Shown in pieces: positions 1 through 11,271 of a DNA stretch of 64,000 nt. The stretch lies in NCBI GenBank assembly GCA_944321925.1, contig CALUND010000008.1:59170-123169 (forward strand), written 5' to 3'. Source of the DNA: an uncultured Rikenellaceae bacterium. GTDB lineage: Bacteria; Bacteroidota; Bacteroidia; Bacteroidales; Rikenellaceae. The notes beneath the pieces are model-generated. The model ran no database searches. It was given only the letters and a program-made list of their open reading frames with translations, and was not told where the DNA came from. The translations under genes were made by a program, and so were the position numbers. Within the stretch, counting starts at the first letter, position 1. Each line of letters opens with the position of its first letter.

Positions 1-230
1 CGCAACTCCTCTCGCGTAGACGGACGCACGAAATGATAACCACGATCCAGCAGCTGATTGACCGTGAACATACGCAGATCACGAGTCGCCACTTCCAATT
101 TAACACGGCCCCGTTCGGTCGTATCATAAATGCCCCACAAACATTTTTCTGCAAGGCATTCCGGGGAATCGGACGAAAAGAGATACAACTCCCCCACTTT
201 AAAATCATAACCCTCTACCCGCATCGTCAT
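1..230 (-). CDS. Unknown protein, paralogue of the upstream gene (partial, runs off the left edge)
   Basis: This frame is open from an ATG at 230 to base 1, so only the first ~76 residues are visible and the C-terminus lies outside the window. The ATG overlaps the stop codon of the upstream gene (ATGA, 227-230), which points to translational coupling. I do not recognise a family. The visible part follows the second half of the upstream protein: GELYLF matches DELYVF, a Trp-Gly-x-Tyr segment follows, and VRPSTREEL matches VRLASRQEL. The two genes therefore look like a tandem duplication, with this copy lacking the N-terminal helical part. No signal peptide or membrane segment is visible. An alternative ATG lies two codons inside, at 224. 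Confidence 0.6.
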   Translation of the reverse strand, partial: MTMRVEGYDFKVGELYLFSSDSPECLAEKCLWGIYDTTERGRVKLEVATRDLRMFTVNQLLDRGYHFVRPSTREEL

Positions 231-784
231 TCCATTAAGACCATATCTTCTACCGCTCGTACCCGTGTACGAGATAAATTTCGTTGCCGCTCCATAAAAT
301 CCGCCAACTCCTGTCGCGAAGCTAGTCTGACATAAACATAACCTACGGGCAATGGACCCTCTTGCTGTAAAATAATACCATCCGCCCGACTTAAATCTCC
401 AACAACTACCGCCCCACTCTGCGTGCCATAATAACGTCCATAAAGCCACATGGACGGCGGATAGTCATTTGTCCGCATCTCCGAAAAAACATAAAGCTCA
501 TCGCGCTTGAAATGGAAACGGTCAATCCGTTGAAAAACTCGAGAAACCATATATTGCTCTATCACATCATGCACCAGATTGAGACTGTTGGTCTCCGGAA
601 GTTTTTTCCGAATATCCCGCATGTAGGTGCGATAACTGATGTTAAACAGCGATCGGATCGTCGATTCGTAGAACCGTTTGTAACTATAAACTCGATTCCC
701 CGGCTGACAATAATAGGCAGACAACTCCTGAAGTATCTTTGCCAGCACAAGAGAGCAAACCTTTTCTTGCATAATGCGGTCCAA
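227..784 (-). CDS. Unknown 185-residue protein, first of a coupled paralogous pair
   Basis: The product is soluble-looking and not recognised. Residues ~1-80 are basic and helical, with a segment (YKRFYESTIRSLFNIS) that could be a helix-turn-helix. Residues ~95-170 form the part shared with the next gene (DELYVF, MWLYGRYYG, VRLASRQEL). Initiation at codon 5 (MQEK) is also possible. The stop codon overlaps the start of the next gene by four bases. Upstream on this strand, near 800-810, a CATATTTG box is a one-mismatch -7 element. The fusion of an N-terminal helical part to the repeated module might mean a small DNA- or protein-binding regulator, but that is a guess. Confidence 0.6.
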   Translation of the reverse strand: MDRIMQEKVCSLVLAKILQELSAYYCQPGNRVYSYKRFYESTIRSLFNISYRTYMRDIRKKLPETNSLNLVHDVIEQYMVSRVFQRIDRFHFKRDELYVFSEMRTNDYPPSMWLYGRYYGTQSGAVVVGDLSRADGIILQQEGPLPVGYVYVRLASRQELADFMERQRNLSRTRVRAVEDMVLME

Positions 785-922
785 TTACATTATTTTATAC
801 AAATATGCCGTGCAGAAAAGAAGATTTCAAGAATAGTGACATTTATGACACTTTAATTCATTGTTTGTCGAATGCCCCTTTTTACACAACACAAAGCATG
901 ACGGGCTCTTTTTGAGATGAAA

Positions 923-953
923 TTTGTCTTTTGGTACACTTTTCGTATTTTTG
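923..953 (+). promoter_or_regulatory. Bacteroidota-type promoter for the mgtC-like gene
   Basis: TTTG at 923-926 and TATTTTTG at 946-953 are separated by 19 bp, matching the TTTG-N19/21-TAnnTTTG consensus exactly. The expected transcript start lies just after 960, downstream of a possible upstream ATG at 931. This supports the start at 1081 for the following gene. Confidence 0.7.
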
Positions 954-1080
954 TTTAAAAACAGAAATAATTCTCAAACGGAATGCCTCTCTTTCTCCTC
1001 ATAGCTTCCTCTTTTCCTTCCGAATCTTTTCCGAATTCGAATCACCTGATAACACACCCCGCATAACAAAACTTTTTACG

Positions 1081-1746
1081 ATGAATGGAGAACTTATCCT
1101 GCGTCTGTTCGTAGCCGGCATTCTCGGAGCCGTAATCGGTCTTGATCGCGCTTACCGAGCCAAAGAAGCCGGATTCCGCACCCATTTTCTCGTTTCGTTA
1201 GGCAGTGCACTTTTCATGATCGTATCGCAATACGGTTTCTCGGACCTATTGGGTTCTCCCGATATTCACCTTGATCCCAGTCGCATCGCTGCGCAAATCG
1301 TCAGCGGCATCGGATTTCTCGGAGCGGGGACCATCATTTTTCAAAAGCAGTTTGTCCGCGGACTGACCACAGCCGCAGGGTTATGGGCCACTGCAGGCAT
1401 CGGCATGGCAATCGGAGGCGGAATGTATGTTTTGGGAACAGCGGCAACCGTTCTAACATTAGCCGGGTTGGAACTACTTACACTGATTTTCCGTAGTGTC
1501 GGAATGCGGACCATCCTTTTCAGCTTCTCCACAACAGAACAAGACAATCTAAATAAAGTAATCAACGAAATCACTCTACGCAAACACAAAATCGTAAGTT
1601 ACACCACACAAGAGAGTCGTTTGGATGACGGAACGATTTCGTATAACGTAGGCCTTGCCCTCAAGCTACGTCGTCAACGCGATGAAAACGAGCTATTCTC
1701 ATTCCTTCAGAATCTTCCTCGATTGACTCTGACCGGATTGGAATAA
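1081..1746 (+). CDS. MgtC/SapB-family inner-membrane protein
   Basis: The 221-residue product has the MgtC/SapB layout: four or five hydrophobic helices in residues 1-145 and a ~75-residue cytosolic C-terminal domain. Family hallmarks are the GAVIGLDRAYRAKEAGFRTH stretch after the first helix and the GAGTIIF turn. MgtC proteins occur in enterobacterial virulence and low-magnesium responses, where they act on the F-type ATPase; the role of Bacteroidota members is not settled. The start at 1081 is chosen because the promoter at 923-953 excludes the in-frame ATG at 931, and because homologues begin with a short hydrophilic residue run before the first helix. No neighbour suggests a pathway. Confidence 0.85.
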   Translation: MNGELILRLFVAGILGAVIGLDRAYRAKEAGFRTHFLVSLGSALFMIVSQYGFSDLLGSPDIHLDPSRIAAQIVSGIGFLGAGTIIFQKQFVRGLTTAAGLWATAGIGMAIGGGMYVLGTAATVLTLAGLELLTLIFRSVGMRTILFSFSTTEQDNLNKVINEITLRKHKIVSYTTQESRLDDGTISYNVGLALKLRRQRDENELFSFLQNLPRLTLTGLE

Positions 1747-2166
1747 CTTTTTACCTCCTTACCATACGCCTCTCCCCCAAAAATTAATATCGAACACCAA
1801 TCCGGGAAACAAAGATAACACCCGACAATCGAATCATCCAAACAATCAACAAAATAAAGCCCTCATCCCTGCTAAAACAGACCATACGGAGCATTCCTTT
1901 CCAGGAATTTCCACAAAACATAGCAACCGTAAAAAAACGGCTTCTCTCGACAAGCTCCTTTCCCTTGCAAACATACCGGTCAATCCGCCCGAACAACACA
2001 GTCTCTATTCAGCTAATCTCTCCACAGAAAAAGGTAAACGGCCGATCATCTCAAGACTCTTCCTCTCCCAAACAACAAGAATTAAAACAGCACATAAAAA
2101 GTTTGACTCCCGTACGATAAAACAGATCCCATCCAAAGATCCCTTACCAACACCACACAAAACAAG
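1747..2166. other. Intergenic region without a recognisable gene
   Basis: About 420 bases, A/C-rich on the plus strand. Short open frames exist on the minus strand (1784-1999, 2005-2235), but they show no domain and no consistent codon pattern. Apart from the orphan promoter at 1810-1842 I see nothing in it. Confidence 0.4.
1810..1842 (-). promoter_or_regulatory. Orphan consensus promoter pointing into the 3' end of mgtC
   Basis: On the minus strand TTTG (1842-1839) and TATCTTTG (1817-1810) are separated by 21 bp, a full match to the phylum consensus. No minus-strand gene lies downstream, so a transcript from ~1803 would run antisense into the mgtC-like gene. It could be a chance match or the promoter of a small RNA. 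Confidence 0.35.
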
Positions 2167-2198
2167 TTTGGTTCTCCGATCACCTTGTATTATTTTTG
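2167..2198 (+). promoter_or_regulatory. Bacteroidota-type promoter for the unknown gene at 2338
   Basis: TTTG at 2167-2170 and TATTTTTG at 2191-2198 with a 20-bp spacer, a full consensus match. Transcription should begin at about 2205. Confidence 0.7.
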
Positions 2199-2337
2199 CG
2201 GCACCACTACTAATCAAACCTGTTTTATGAAACACAATCTACTCTCAACTTTCCGAAAAACATACCTCTCCCTTAAGACCTCAACCCTGCAAAAAATCGC
2301 ACCATTATCCGTCATCTATCGACGACAGGACCGCATC

Positions 2338-2817
2338 ATGAAACGGGATTTCCGACTCGCTCCCATCGATGACATCCCGCTATGCGGACAACGAGATCGT
2401 CATACCGCTATCTACGAATTCCGTTCCCACGGATTTCTTTTTCTGGCGGCCTATAAAAAATTGGCTCCCAAACAGCTTCAAGACAGTTATGACCTTCCCC
2501 CTTGCAAAATGCTATCGATCATCATGTGTCACACCTATGCCTCGGATGATTCGACCGTCCGCACGGCAACGTGCGACCGAATAAACGCCCTCGTTACGAA
2601 TTCTCCGTTAAAAGCCTCCCCCTATCTGCTCAGCGCCACCGTACCACATCGCACCGTCTCGCCCCAATATGTCCAAAAGATCATCGAGGCATGCATCCAA
2701 TTGACCGAAGAGTTCGACCTTCGCCCCATCGACCTCGAGCAATTTGCCGAATTGCGGGAAAAAACCGATCACTCCGAACCTTTTTCTTTCGACTCGTCCG
2801 CGTCCGATTCGCAATAG
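2338..2817 (+). CDS. Unknown 159-residue cytosolic protein
   Basis: I do not recognise this protein. It has no signal peptide or membrane segment; it is mixed in composition with a moderately acidic, Ser-rich end. It sits behind a clear promoter whose start (~2205) allows two in-frame starts: ATG 2338, beginning MKRDFRL, and ATG 2227, which would add 37 residues. I prefer 2338 because the extra segment looks like untranslated leader and has no family-like feature, but 2227 cannot be excluded. The next gene has its own promoter-like sequence. Codon usage resembles the neighbouring genes, which supports a real coding sequence. Confidence 0.55.
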   Translation: MKRDFRLAPIDDIPLCGQRDRHTAIYEFRSHGFLFLAAYKKLAPKQLQDSYDLPPCKMLSIIMCHTYASDDSTVRTATCDRINALVTNSPLKASPYLLSATVPHRTVSPQYVQKIIEACIQLTEEFDLRPIDLEQFAELREKTDHSEPFSFDSSASDSQ

Positions 2818-2827
2818 TACAGGCCTG

Positions 2828-2859
2828 TTTGCGGAAACAGTACGGAATTTGTATCTTGC
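2828..2859 (+). promoter_or_regulatory. Possible promoter of the HAD phosphatase gene
   Basis: TTTG at 2828-2831 and TATCTTGC at 2852-2859, spacer 20 bp. The -7 box deviates at its last two positions. Transcription would start near 2866, favouring the ATG at 2883 over the one at 2871. Confidence 0.4.
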
Positions 2860-2882
2860 GGCGGCCAAAAATGCCTATCTAC

Positions 2883-3563
2883 ATGATCAAAACCATCGCA
2901 TTCGACGCTGACGACACCCTTTGGATAAACGAACCCTATTTCCGGGATGCGGAACGGCAATTTCTTGCCCTCATGAGCAGCTATGTCCCGGAGCAAACTG
3001 CGTTGGATGCCCTGACAGAGATCGAATTGAAAAACATCTCGATCTACGGATACGGTGCGAAAGGATTCACCTTCTCCATGCTCGAGACCGCACTACAACT
3101 CTGCAAAGAGGAGCTCCCCGGACAAACCACCCGTAAAATTCTCGAACTGGGTCGATCGCTCATGAGTGTTCCGATCCGCCTACTCGACGGAGTCGAAGAG
3201 ACGCTCGAATACCTCGCCCCGAAATACCGAATCGTATTGGCCACCAAAGGCGATCTCCTCGACCAACAGCATAAACTGGAGCGATCGGGATTGGGTCACT
3301 ACTTCGAACATGTCGAAGTAATGAGCGAAAAGGATCAGAAAAGCTATACCCGGCTTATGCAAAAACTCCGACTGCCGAGCAGAGAGTTCATGATGGTCGG
3401 CAATTCGGCCCGTTCGGACATTTTGCCCGTGCTGGAGATCGGCGCCTATGCCGTACACATCCCCTACCATGTGACATGGTGCCACGAAATGGTGGAGGGT
3501 CCCATCGAACATGCCCGTTACCGCAGACTCGATTCCGTTCGGGAGCTCACGACTTTTCTTTAA
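2883..3563 (+). CDS. HAD-superfamily hydrolase (phosphatase-like)
   Basis: The 226-residue product begins MIKTIAFDADDTLW, which holds HAD motif I (D-x-D-x-T with the nucleophile Asp at about residue 8). A helical cap follows, then motif II (ATKGD), a motif III Lys region, and motif IV around MVGNSARSDI. This architecture belongs to soluble phosphatases of the haloacid-dehalogenase family acting on small phosphorylated metabolites; the substrate cannot be told from the sequence. The ATG at 2871 adds four residues and is an alternative start. The gene converges with the patatin-like gene on the other strand, about 116 bp apart. Confidence 0.85.
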   Translation: MIKTIAFDADDTLWINEPYFRDAERQFLALMSSYVPEQTALDALTEIELKNISIYGYGAKGFTFSMLETALQLCKEELPGQTTRKILELGRSLMSVPIRLLDGVEETLEYLAPKYRIVLATKGDLLDQQHKLERSGLGHYFEHVEVMSEKDQKSYTRLMQKLRLPSREFMMVGNSARSDILPVLEIGAYAVHIPYHVTWCHEMVEGPIEHARYRRLDSVRELTTFL

Positions 3564-3679
3564 ATGCTGCTTAACCGGGCAGACTCCTGCTTCCCATCGC
3601 GATGGACAGGAGTTCCGTCAGGCCGGTTGTCGCAAAAAAACGCCCGGATCGAACTCCGATCCGTTATCACAGGCTTGCG

Positions 3680-4567
3680 TTATTCGTACGTTTCGATGAA
3701 GCGTGCCCCTTTTTCATACCCATGCCGAAAAGCCCGATCGAGGCCCTCTTCCGTAACCGCATAATGGCTGACACCGAGCCGTTTCAGATCGATATCGGGA
3801 CGAATGAACGTGATCTGAGCCGATCCGTACCGCTCCGGGACACGCTCTGCAGAGAAAAGATCCACGCGGAGATCCTCCGTCTCGGTCAAAATGGCGATGA
3901 TCCGATCGTATCCGAGCGCCGCCATCGGAAGCACCGGACACAAACAGGTATAACTTCCGTCGATGTAGGGACAACCATCGATCTCGGCCGGAATATCCCA
4001 CGCATGGAGCATCCGCGTGGAGGCATAGGCCACCTGCTCGAAATTCGCAGGAGAAAGCATTTCGGTCTCACCGGAAGAACGGGTGTCGAACATACGAAGT
4101 TGCAAATTGCCGTCGCGCCACGCCGTCTGACGACGCAACGCCTCGATCAATAGCCGCTGCCCGAAACGACGGGCCCCCGGACCCTGCGTAATGGAGGCCC
4201 CTTCCAGGGTGGTAACCAGCGTCGTCGCAATCAACAACCGACTCGACGAGGGTCGCCACAAATGGGAGAACAGTTCCGGTGCGGCACCCCGAATTGCATC
4301 GAGCATCGCCTCACTCTGGCTGTTCCCTCGCGTAAGACTCATTTGGTAACCGATGTGCCACATGGAAAGATCGTGCCGACTCTCCCGACCGCAGGCCGCA
4401 AAAGCAGCGATCAATGCCGAAGAAGAACATCCCGCGTAGGCGGCGGCACGAAAACCGTGCTCCTCGAATGCCTGAAGGACTCCCTGCGTAAACACGCTCT
4501 TGTAACCTCCCGACATGCAGCAAACCGCGCACACCTTCTGCAACGCTCTTCCGGACAGCTCTTCCAT
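3680..4567 (-). CDS. Patatin-like phospholipase with divergent catalytic motifs
   Basis: The 295-residue protein has the order of a patatin-like serine hydrolase. An oxyanion-hole loop (SGGYKS, residues 19-24) leads into a helix (GVLQAFEEHG). The nucleophile elbow is GCSSS (Ser48), and the dyad Asp lies in DGS (Asp203). All three motifs are shifted from the usual G-G-G-x-R/K-G, G-x-S-x-G and D-G-G/A, because the last Gly of the elbow is Ser and the dyad Gly is Ser. Ser and Asp are kept, so activity is plausible but the substrate may differ from typical phospholipids. I chose ATG 4567; an upstream in-frame ATG at 4621 adds 18 residues of AT-rich sequence. No signal peptide. Confidence 0.75.
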   Translation of the reverse strand: MEELSGRALQKVCAVCCMSGGYKSVFTQGVLQAFEEHGFRAAAYAGCSSSALIAAFAACGRESRHDLSMWHIGYQMSLTRGNSQSEAMLDAIRGAAPELFSHLWRPSSSRLLIATTLVTTLEGASITQGPGARRFGQRLLIEALRRQTAWRDGNLQLRMFDTRSSGETEMLSPANFEQVAYASTRMLHAWDIPAEIDGCPYIDGSYTCLCPVLPMAALGYDRIIAILTETEDLRVDLFSAERVPERYGSAQITFIRPDIDLKRLGVSHYAVTEEGLDRAFRHGYEKGARFIETYE

Positions 4568-4698
4568 ATCGATCGTTTTACAGACGAAATAACGAAATTT
4601 TTCGCTTATTTCTTGTATCAAAACCGGTTAACGGAAATTTTTTCAGCAAGATTCGATATCCGGATTTTTTCGGCGGGAAAACCGAGCCAAGGCAACGA

Positions 4699-6915
<2,217 letters not shown>

Positions 6916-6940
6916 CGGAAAGCTATTTATCGTTACCCTG

Positions 6941-6948
6941 CAAAAATA
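6941..6948 (-). promoter_or_regulatory. Possible -7 element in front of copA
   Basis: TATTTTTG on the minus strand lies 26 bases upstream of the copA start, in the gap behind the regulator gene. No TTTG sits at the usual 19-21 bp distance, only one at 13 bp. It may be an internal promoter or one that needs an activator. Confidence 0.3.
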
Positions 6949-6991
6949 GCTCCCCAACAGACAAACAGCCTTACAGAATTTCCCGTTTATT

Positions 6992-7567
6992 TTACGAAAT
7001 CCCCACCTTGTCGAGCGGGCAACGGCCATGGGCTCCCGACCGTTTGTAACTGCTCGGCGTCACACCCGTCACCTTCTTGAATTGGGCACTCAGATGGGAC
7101 ACACTCGAATAGCCGAGTCGAAAGGCAATCTCCGAAAGCGTCAGTTCGTCATACGTCAACAACTCCTTCACCCGCTCGATCTTCTGCGCAATGAAATAAC
7201 GCTCGACAGTTACTCCGGTCGCTTCGGAAAAAAGCGTGCTCAGGTAGCCGTAATCGAGTCCGACCGCCTCCGACAGATAAGCAGACAAATTGACCGGAAG
7301 CGGCTCCTCCCGATGGACCAATGTGATAAGCAGCGTCTTGACCCGTTCGACCAACCGACCGCGCCGATCGTCAATACGCTCGAATCCATGCGCCCGAAGC
7401 GCCGCATCGAGCGCAGAGAGCTCCGTCTCCGAAAGCGGCGATGCAAACTCCGCTTCACCCAGCACAATCCTTACCGGATGGAGCCCCAACCGCTCCAACT
7501 CGGCCCGCACGACCTCTACACAACGGTCGCACACCATATTGCGAATAGCAATAGTCCGATGCTCCAT
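6992..7567 (-). CDS. Metal-responsive AraC-family regulator with N-terminal HMA-like domain
   Basis: The 191-residue protein starts with a short alpha/beta domain holding a CDRC metal-site motif ([13 protein letters not shown]) that resembles an HMA copper-binding fold. It ends in a ~100-residue AraC/XylS DNA-binding domain with two helix-turn-helix units ([20 protein letters not shown], then [12 protein letters not shown]). It lies directly upstream of, and in the same direction as, copA. I infer that it senses the same metal and controls the pump. The arrangement is a compact one-component sensor without the usual large AraC effector domain. Start at 7567 (MEHRT) is preferred; an in-frame ATG at 7612 adds 15 residues. 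Confidence 0.8.
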   Translation of the reverse strand: MEHRTIAIRNMVCDRCVEVVRAELERLGLHPVRIVLGEAEFASPLSETELSALDAALRAHGFERIDDRRGRLVERVKTLLITLVHREEPLPVNLSAYLSEAVGLDYGYLSTLFSEATGVTVERYFIAQKIERVKELLTYDELTLSEIAFRLGYSSVSHLSAQFKKVTGVTPSSYKRSGAHGRCPLDKVGIS

Positions 7568-7700
7568 ACCCTCTCGTGTCCAAATAAAAGCACGCAAAAT
7601 CGAACCGTTCATCCTTGACGAACCGTCTCAACAGACGCTTCGTCCCGGATGCTCCGGGCTCTCTCGTGCCACAATCCGCCCCGGCCGAAACGGCTTTCCG

Positions 7701-10700
7701 TTACCGGCTTTCAGGCTGATGCGCGATCGATGCTTCACCCTCCGGGGAGACCCCTACTGCCGAAGCTATCGACGCCTGACGAACCGGACGAATCAGGAAT
7801 CCCATGACATGTTCCGATGCCAGAATCCGATCCCGATCCAACGGGCCGCCCTGTCCGCAACTGTTACCTCCGAGACCCGTAACTCCCAGATCGAGATGCA
7901 GATGAGTAGACGTCGACTCGGGCAATTGATAAGGATGGGGCGCGAGCGTCATCTCCATGGCCGACCAGGGCAGCGCCGACGCCGACATCGTGGAATCGGC
8001 CACGAAAACCAAACCGTCGCCCTGCGCATCGGTCAGCGCACACCAACGTACCGACTCCCGATTGCCCATGCTCTGCGGTTTCGGGAAGGCAACGAATTGA
8101 TCCTGCACCGTACTGCGATAGTGTTCGATAAAGGCGCCCGAACAGCGATCGTTGTAGTTGTTCCACGGTCCTCGTCCGTAGTAGTCGTAATTCTCCAGCT
8201 CCCGGGGAAGTTGCAATGAGTAACCCAACCGCGCCAGTACGCAGGTAGAATCGTTCGAGGCGATCTCGGAATAGAGTTCGATCGAACCGTCGGGATAAAT
8301 GGTCCAGGTCTGATTCGTCACGAAACGGAAATCGTCCGGACCGAACGGACGGTCGGTGTTTTCGACAACCTTGTAGTGTCCCGATGTTCCCCCTTCGATC
8401 GTCGCGGCATTCGGCGCCTGCGACACGACGCTATAGATCAACCGAACCGTATGATCCGCCCCTTCATCGATGCAGATGCGCGATACGGCCGTATGCTTCA
8501 GGTTGTGCAGCCCCTTCTCGAACCAACTTTTGTAGGCCCAATTGTCGTTGTCGACCGGAGCCCGAAGCGCATCCAGTTTCGGCCCCGCGCCCGGAAGAAT
8601 CACCGGACGTCCGTCATATTCAAGCGAATGGATCGTGCCCTGTCGATCGTCGAAAACCACGGTAAACCCTTTGCCGCGCACCGTCGTCCTCATCGGCTCG
8701 TCCGATGCGACGGTTTCATCGCCGTAACGGCCATCCCACGTCACCTCCGGTGCCGGCATCTCCGCCGTCAAGGCAGCAATCGAGGGTTTCGCTCCGGCCG
8801 CCTTCACCGGCAACTGCTCCTCCATCTGTACATATCCGGCCTTCGCCCACGGCTTATCCTCGGCAAGCAGAAAACGAACCTTGACAAAATATTCACTCCC
8901 CGGATCCAACGCCGCGTAATCATAGGGAATCCCGTAAACTGCGCTCTCCCGAGGTCCGATCACCCGGCGCGGAGCACGGAACGCCTCGCTCTCCTCGATC
9001 TTCTCCCCGTCCTTATAAAGCTCCCATACGAGTTTATAACCGGCCAACGTCGTAAAATAGCTCTTGTTGAATATCTCGATCTCGCCGCGCGTCATATCGA
9101 GCGGCTTCACCCCGACATTCTGATAAACCTTCTTCACTTCGTAATAGGCCGGCTTGGGTGAGTGTCCCGGAAACAGAATGCCATTCATGCAGAACATGCC
9201 GCTGTTGGGCTTGTCGCCAAAATCGCCTCCGTAGGCAAAATAGCGTTCTCCCGTCTCCTTGTCGTAATAATAGAGCGCCTGATCGACCCAATCCCAGATC
9301 GCCGCACCGCAGACGAAATTGGTCGACTCGATGGCTTTCCAATAATCGATCAGATTGCCTACGGCATTCCCCATCGAATGGGCGTATTCGGAGACATGGA
9401 ACGGATATTTGATATCGTATTTGCCCGTTACAGCCCCGTTGATCCAGGCGATCGACGGATATTGATTCGAACCCATATCGACAATATCGTTGTTCCGCTC
9501 ATACTGCACGGGACGCGAAGGATCGAACGCATGCAAAGCCTCGTAGGCCGCCTCGAAATTCTTCCCCGGCCCCCCTTCGTTGCCCAACGACCAAATCACC
9601 ACGGCCGGATGATTCACGTGGGCATGGGCCAACTCCATGACCCGCGCCACATGAGCCGCCCGGAACTCGGGAACATGCGACAAAGAGGCATCGCCGTAGT
9701 AGTACTCGTGGCTCTCTATGTTGGCTTCATCTTCCAGATAGATGCCGTACTTGTTGCAGAGGTAATACCAATAAGGTGTACATGAGTAGTGGGAATTGCG
9801 CACATGGTTGATGTTGGCCCGCTTCATGAGCATGATCTCCCGCTCCATCTGCTCCCCGGTAATCGCATTGCCCGTCGCAGGATTGATCTCCTGTCGATTG
9901 ACGCCCTTCAACTTCACGGTTTTTCCGTTGATATAATAGTAGCGACCCGCCAGTCCGAACTCATCCTCGGAGGCCGGCGTGTCCCGAATCTCCACCTTGC
10001 AGAACCCGACAGTCGTCGAAAACGTCTCGACCGTCCGACCCCGACGATCCTTGAGCTCCCCGACCAACGTATAGCGCCAAGGCTCCTCGGCCGACCATTT
10101 GCGCGCATCGGGAACCTGCATCTCCGCTACGGCCAGCGTCGTTGCACCCACCGCCGTAGGCGCCACCTGCGCAACAGCAGACAAATCAGGAACAAGCGTA
10201 TTCGCATCCGAATAGAGTTCGTTGGCATAGAGCGTATAAGAGAGCGTATAACCCTTGGCCAACTTCTTCCCCAGATTCCGGATATCGGTCTCGATGCGCA
10301 GTTTGCCATGCGTATAGGACGCATCCAGATCGGGACGCACACGGAGATCTCGGACCTGCACCTTGGCGGTCGAGGTCAGCGAAACCGTACGGAAAATACC
10401 CGGCAGACGGAACATGTCCTGTGACTCGAGGAAAGAGCCGTCCGAATTGCGATAGACCTCAACAGCGACCACATTCTCCCCTTTGGCATGCAGATAAGGA
10501 GTGATGTCGAACGATGCCGTATTGCGCGAGTTTTTGGAAAATCCGACATAATGTCCGTTGATCCAGAGGTAGAAAAACGACGAGACTCCGTCGAAATTGA
10601 GATAGATCTCCCGACCATCCCACGAGGCAGGCAACGTAAAGGTACGCCGATAGGAACCGACCTCATTGCGATCCTTGTAGGTGACCCAATCCTGCGGTGG

Positions 10701-11174
10701 AGTCCGCATGACGCCGCCTCGCCAGTCGTCGACCGCAATCTGATGCGCGAAAATCACAGGCTGGTTGACATAGATCGGAACACCGTATTTCAACGAACCG
10801 TCCTTCCCGATACCGGCGACATTCCACTGCATAGGCACCGTAACGTCATCCCAACCCGAGACGTCGAACTCCGGCTCGTAGAACCGCTCCGGACGCTCCT
10901 GCGGATTGCCTACCCAATGGAATTTCCAGGTGCCGTCCAGCGAAAGATAATAAGCACCCTCTTCAGGCAGTACGCGACGGGCACTCTCCGTATCGGGGAA
11001 GGTGAAAAACCAGGCATGCGGTTGTTCCTTGTTCAGAGCGAGCCGCTCCGGAGACTCCCACTCCTTTCCGTCAGGCGCTTGTGCAGGTCCATAAGCAAAC
11101 CCCTCAAGCGAACCGGACTGTCCGTATGCGACAACCGAACCGAACAAAAAGCAAAAGGCAAACAGTTTTTTCAT
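7701..11174 (-). CDS. Glycoside hydrolase family 2 beta-galactosidase, secreted
   Basis: This 1157-residue enzyme has the LacZ architecture. A signal peptide (first ~19 residues) is followed by a jelly-roll sugar-binding domain, an immunoglobulin-like domain, a TIM barrel, a further beta domain and the C-terminal Bgal_small domain. The acid/base is Glu533 in SLGNEGG and the nucleophile Glu596 in SEYAHSMGN, the LacZ-type pair. Length slightly exceeds E. coli LacZ, mainly through the signal peptide and linkers. The signal peptide means it works in the periplasm or on the surface, probably cutting terminal beta-galactose from dietary or host glycans. An AraC-type regulator lies upstream in the same direction but has its own promoter. 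No SusC/SusD pair is nearby. Confidence 0.93.
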   Translation of the reverse strand: MKKLFAFCFLFGSVVAYGQSGSLEGFAYGPAQAPDGKEWESPERLALNKEQPHAWFFTFPDTESARRVLPEEGAYYLSLDGTWKFHWVGNPQERPERFYEPEFDVSGWDDVTVPMQWNVAGIGKDGSLKYGVPIYVNQPVIFAHQIAVDDWRGGVMRTPPQDWVTYKDRNEVGSYRRTFTLPASWDGREIYLNFDGVSSFFYLWINGHYVGFSKNSRNTASFDITPYLHAKGENVVAVEVYRNSDGSFLESQDMFRLPGIFRTVSLTSTAKVQVRDLRVRPDLDASYTHGKLRIETDIRNLGKKLAKGYTLSYTLYANELYSDANTLVPDLSAVAQVAPTAVGATTLAVAEMQVPDARKWSAEEPWRYTLVGELKDRRGRTVETFSTTVGFCKVEIRDTPASEDEFGLAGRYYYINGKTVKLKGVNRQEINPATGNAITGEQMEREIMLMKRANINHVRNSHYSCTPYWYYLCNKYGIYLEDEANIESHEYYYGDASLSHVPEFRAAHVARVMELAHAHVNHPAVVIWSLGNEGGPGKNFEAAYEALHAFDPSRPVQYERNNDIVDMGSNQYPSIAWINGAVTGKYDIKYPFHVSEYAHSMGNAVGNLIDYWKAIESTNFVCGAAIWDWVDQALYYYDKETGERYFAYGGDFGDKPNSGMFCMNGILFPGHSPKPAYYEVKKVYQNVGVKPLDMTRGEIEIFNKSYFTTLAGYKLVWELYKDGEKIEESEAFRAPRRVIGPRESAVYGIPYDYAALDPGSEYFVKVRFLLAEDKPWAKAGYVQMEEQLPVKAAGAKPSIAALTAEMPAPEVTWDGRYGDETVASDEPMRTTVRGKGFTVVFDDRQGTIHSLEYDGRPVILPGAGPKLDALRAPVDNDNWAYKSWFEKGLHNLKHTAVSRICIDEGADHTVRLIYSVVSQAPNAATIEGGTSGHYKVVENTDRPFGPDDFRFVTNQTWTIYPDGSIELYSEIASNDSTCVLARLGYSLQLPRELENYDYYGRGPWNNYNDRCSGAFIEHYRSTVQDQFVAFPKPQSMGNRESVRWCALTDAQGDGLVFVADSTMSASALPWSAMEMTLAPHPYQLPESTSTHLHLDLGVTGLGGNSCGQGGPLDRDRILASEHVMGFLIRPVRQASIASAVGVSPEGEASIAHQPESR

Positions 11175-11271
11175 AAAGTCAAGATTTAAGTAGCAGATTT
11201 CCTAATTACATGCTCGTTAAAGCGCACTTCCGCCCGAGAACAGTTCTCCGATACTGCGCTTTCGAGCGGCA

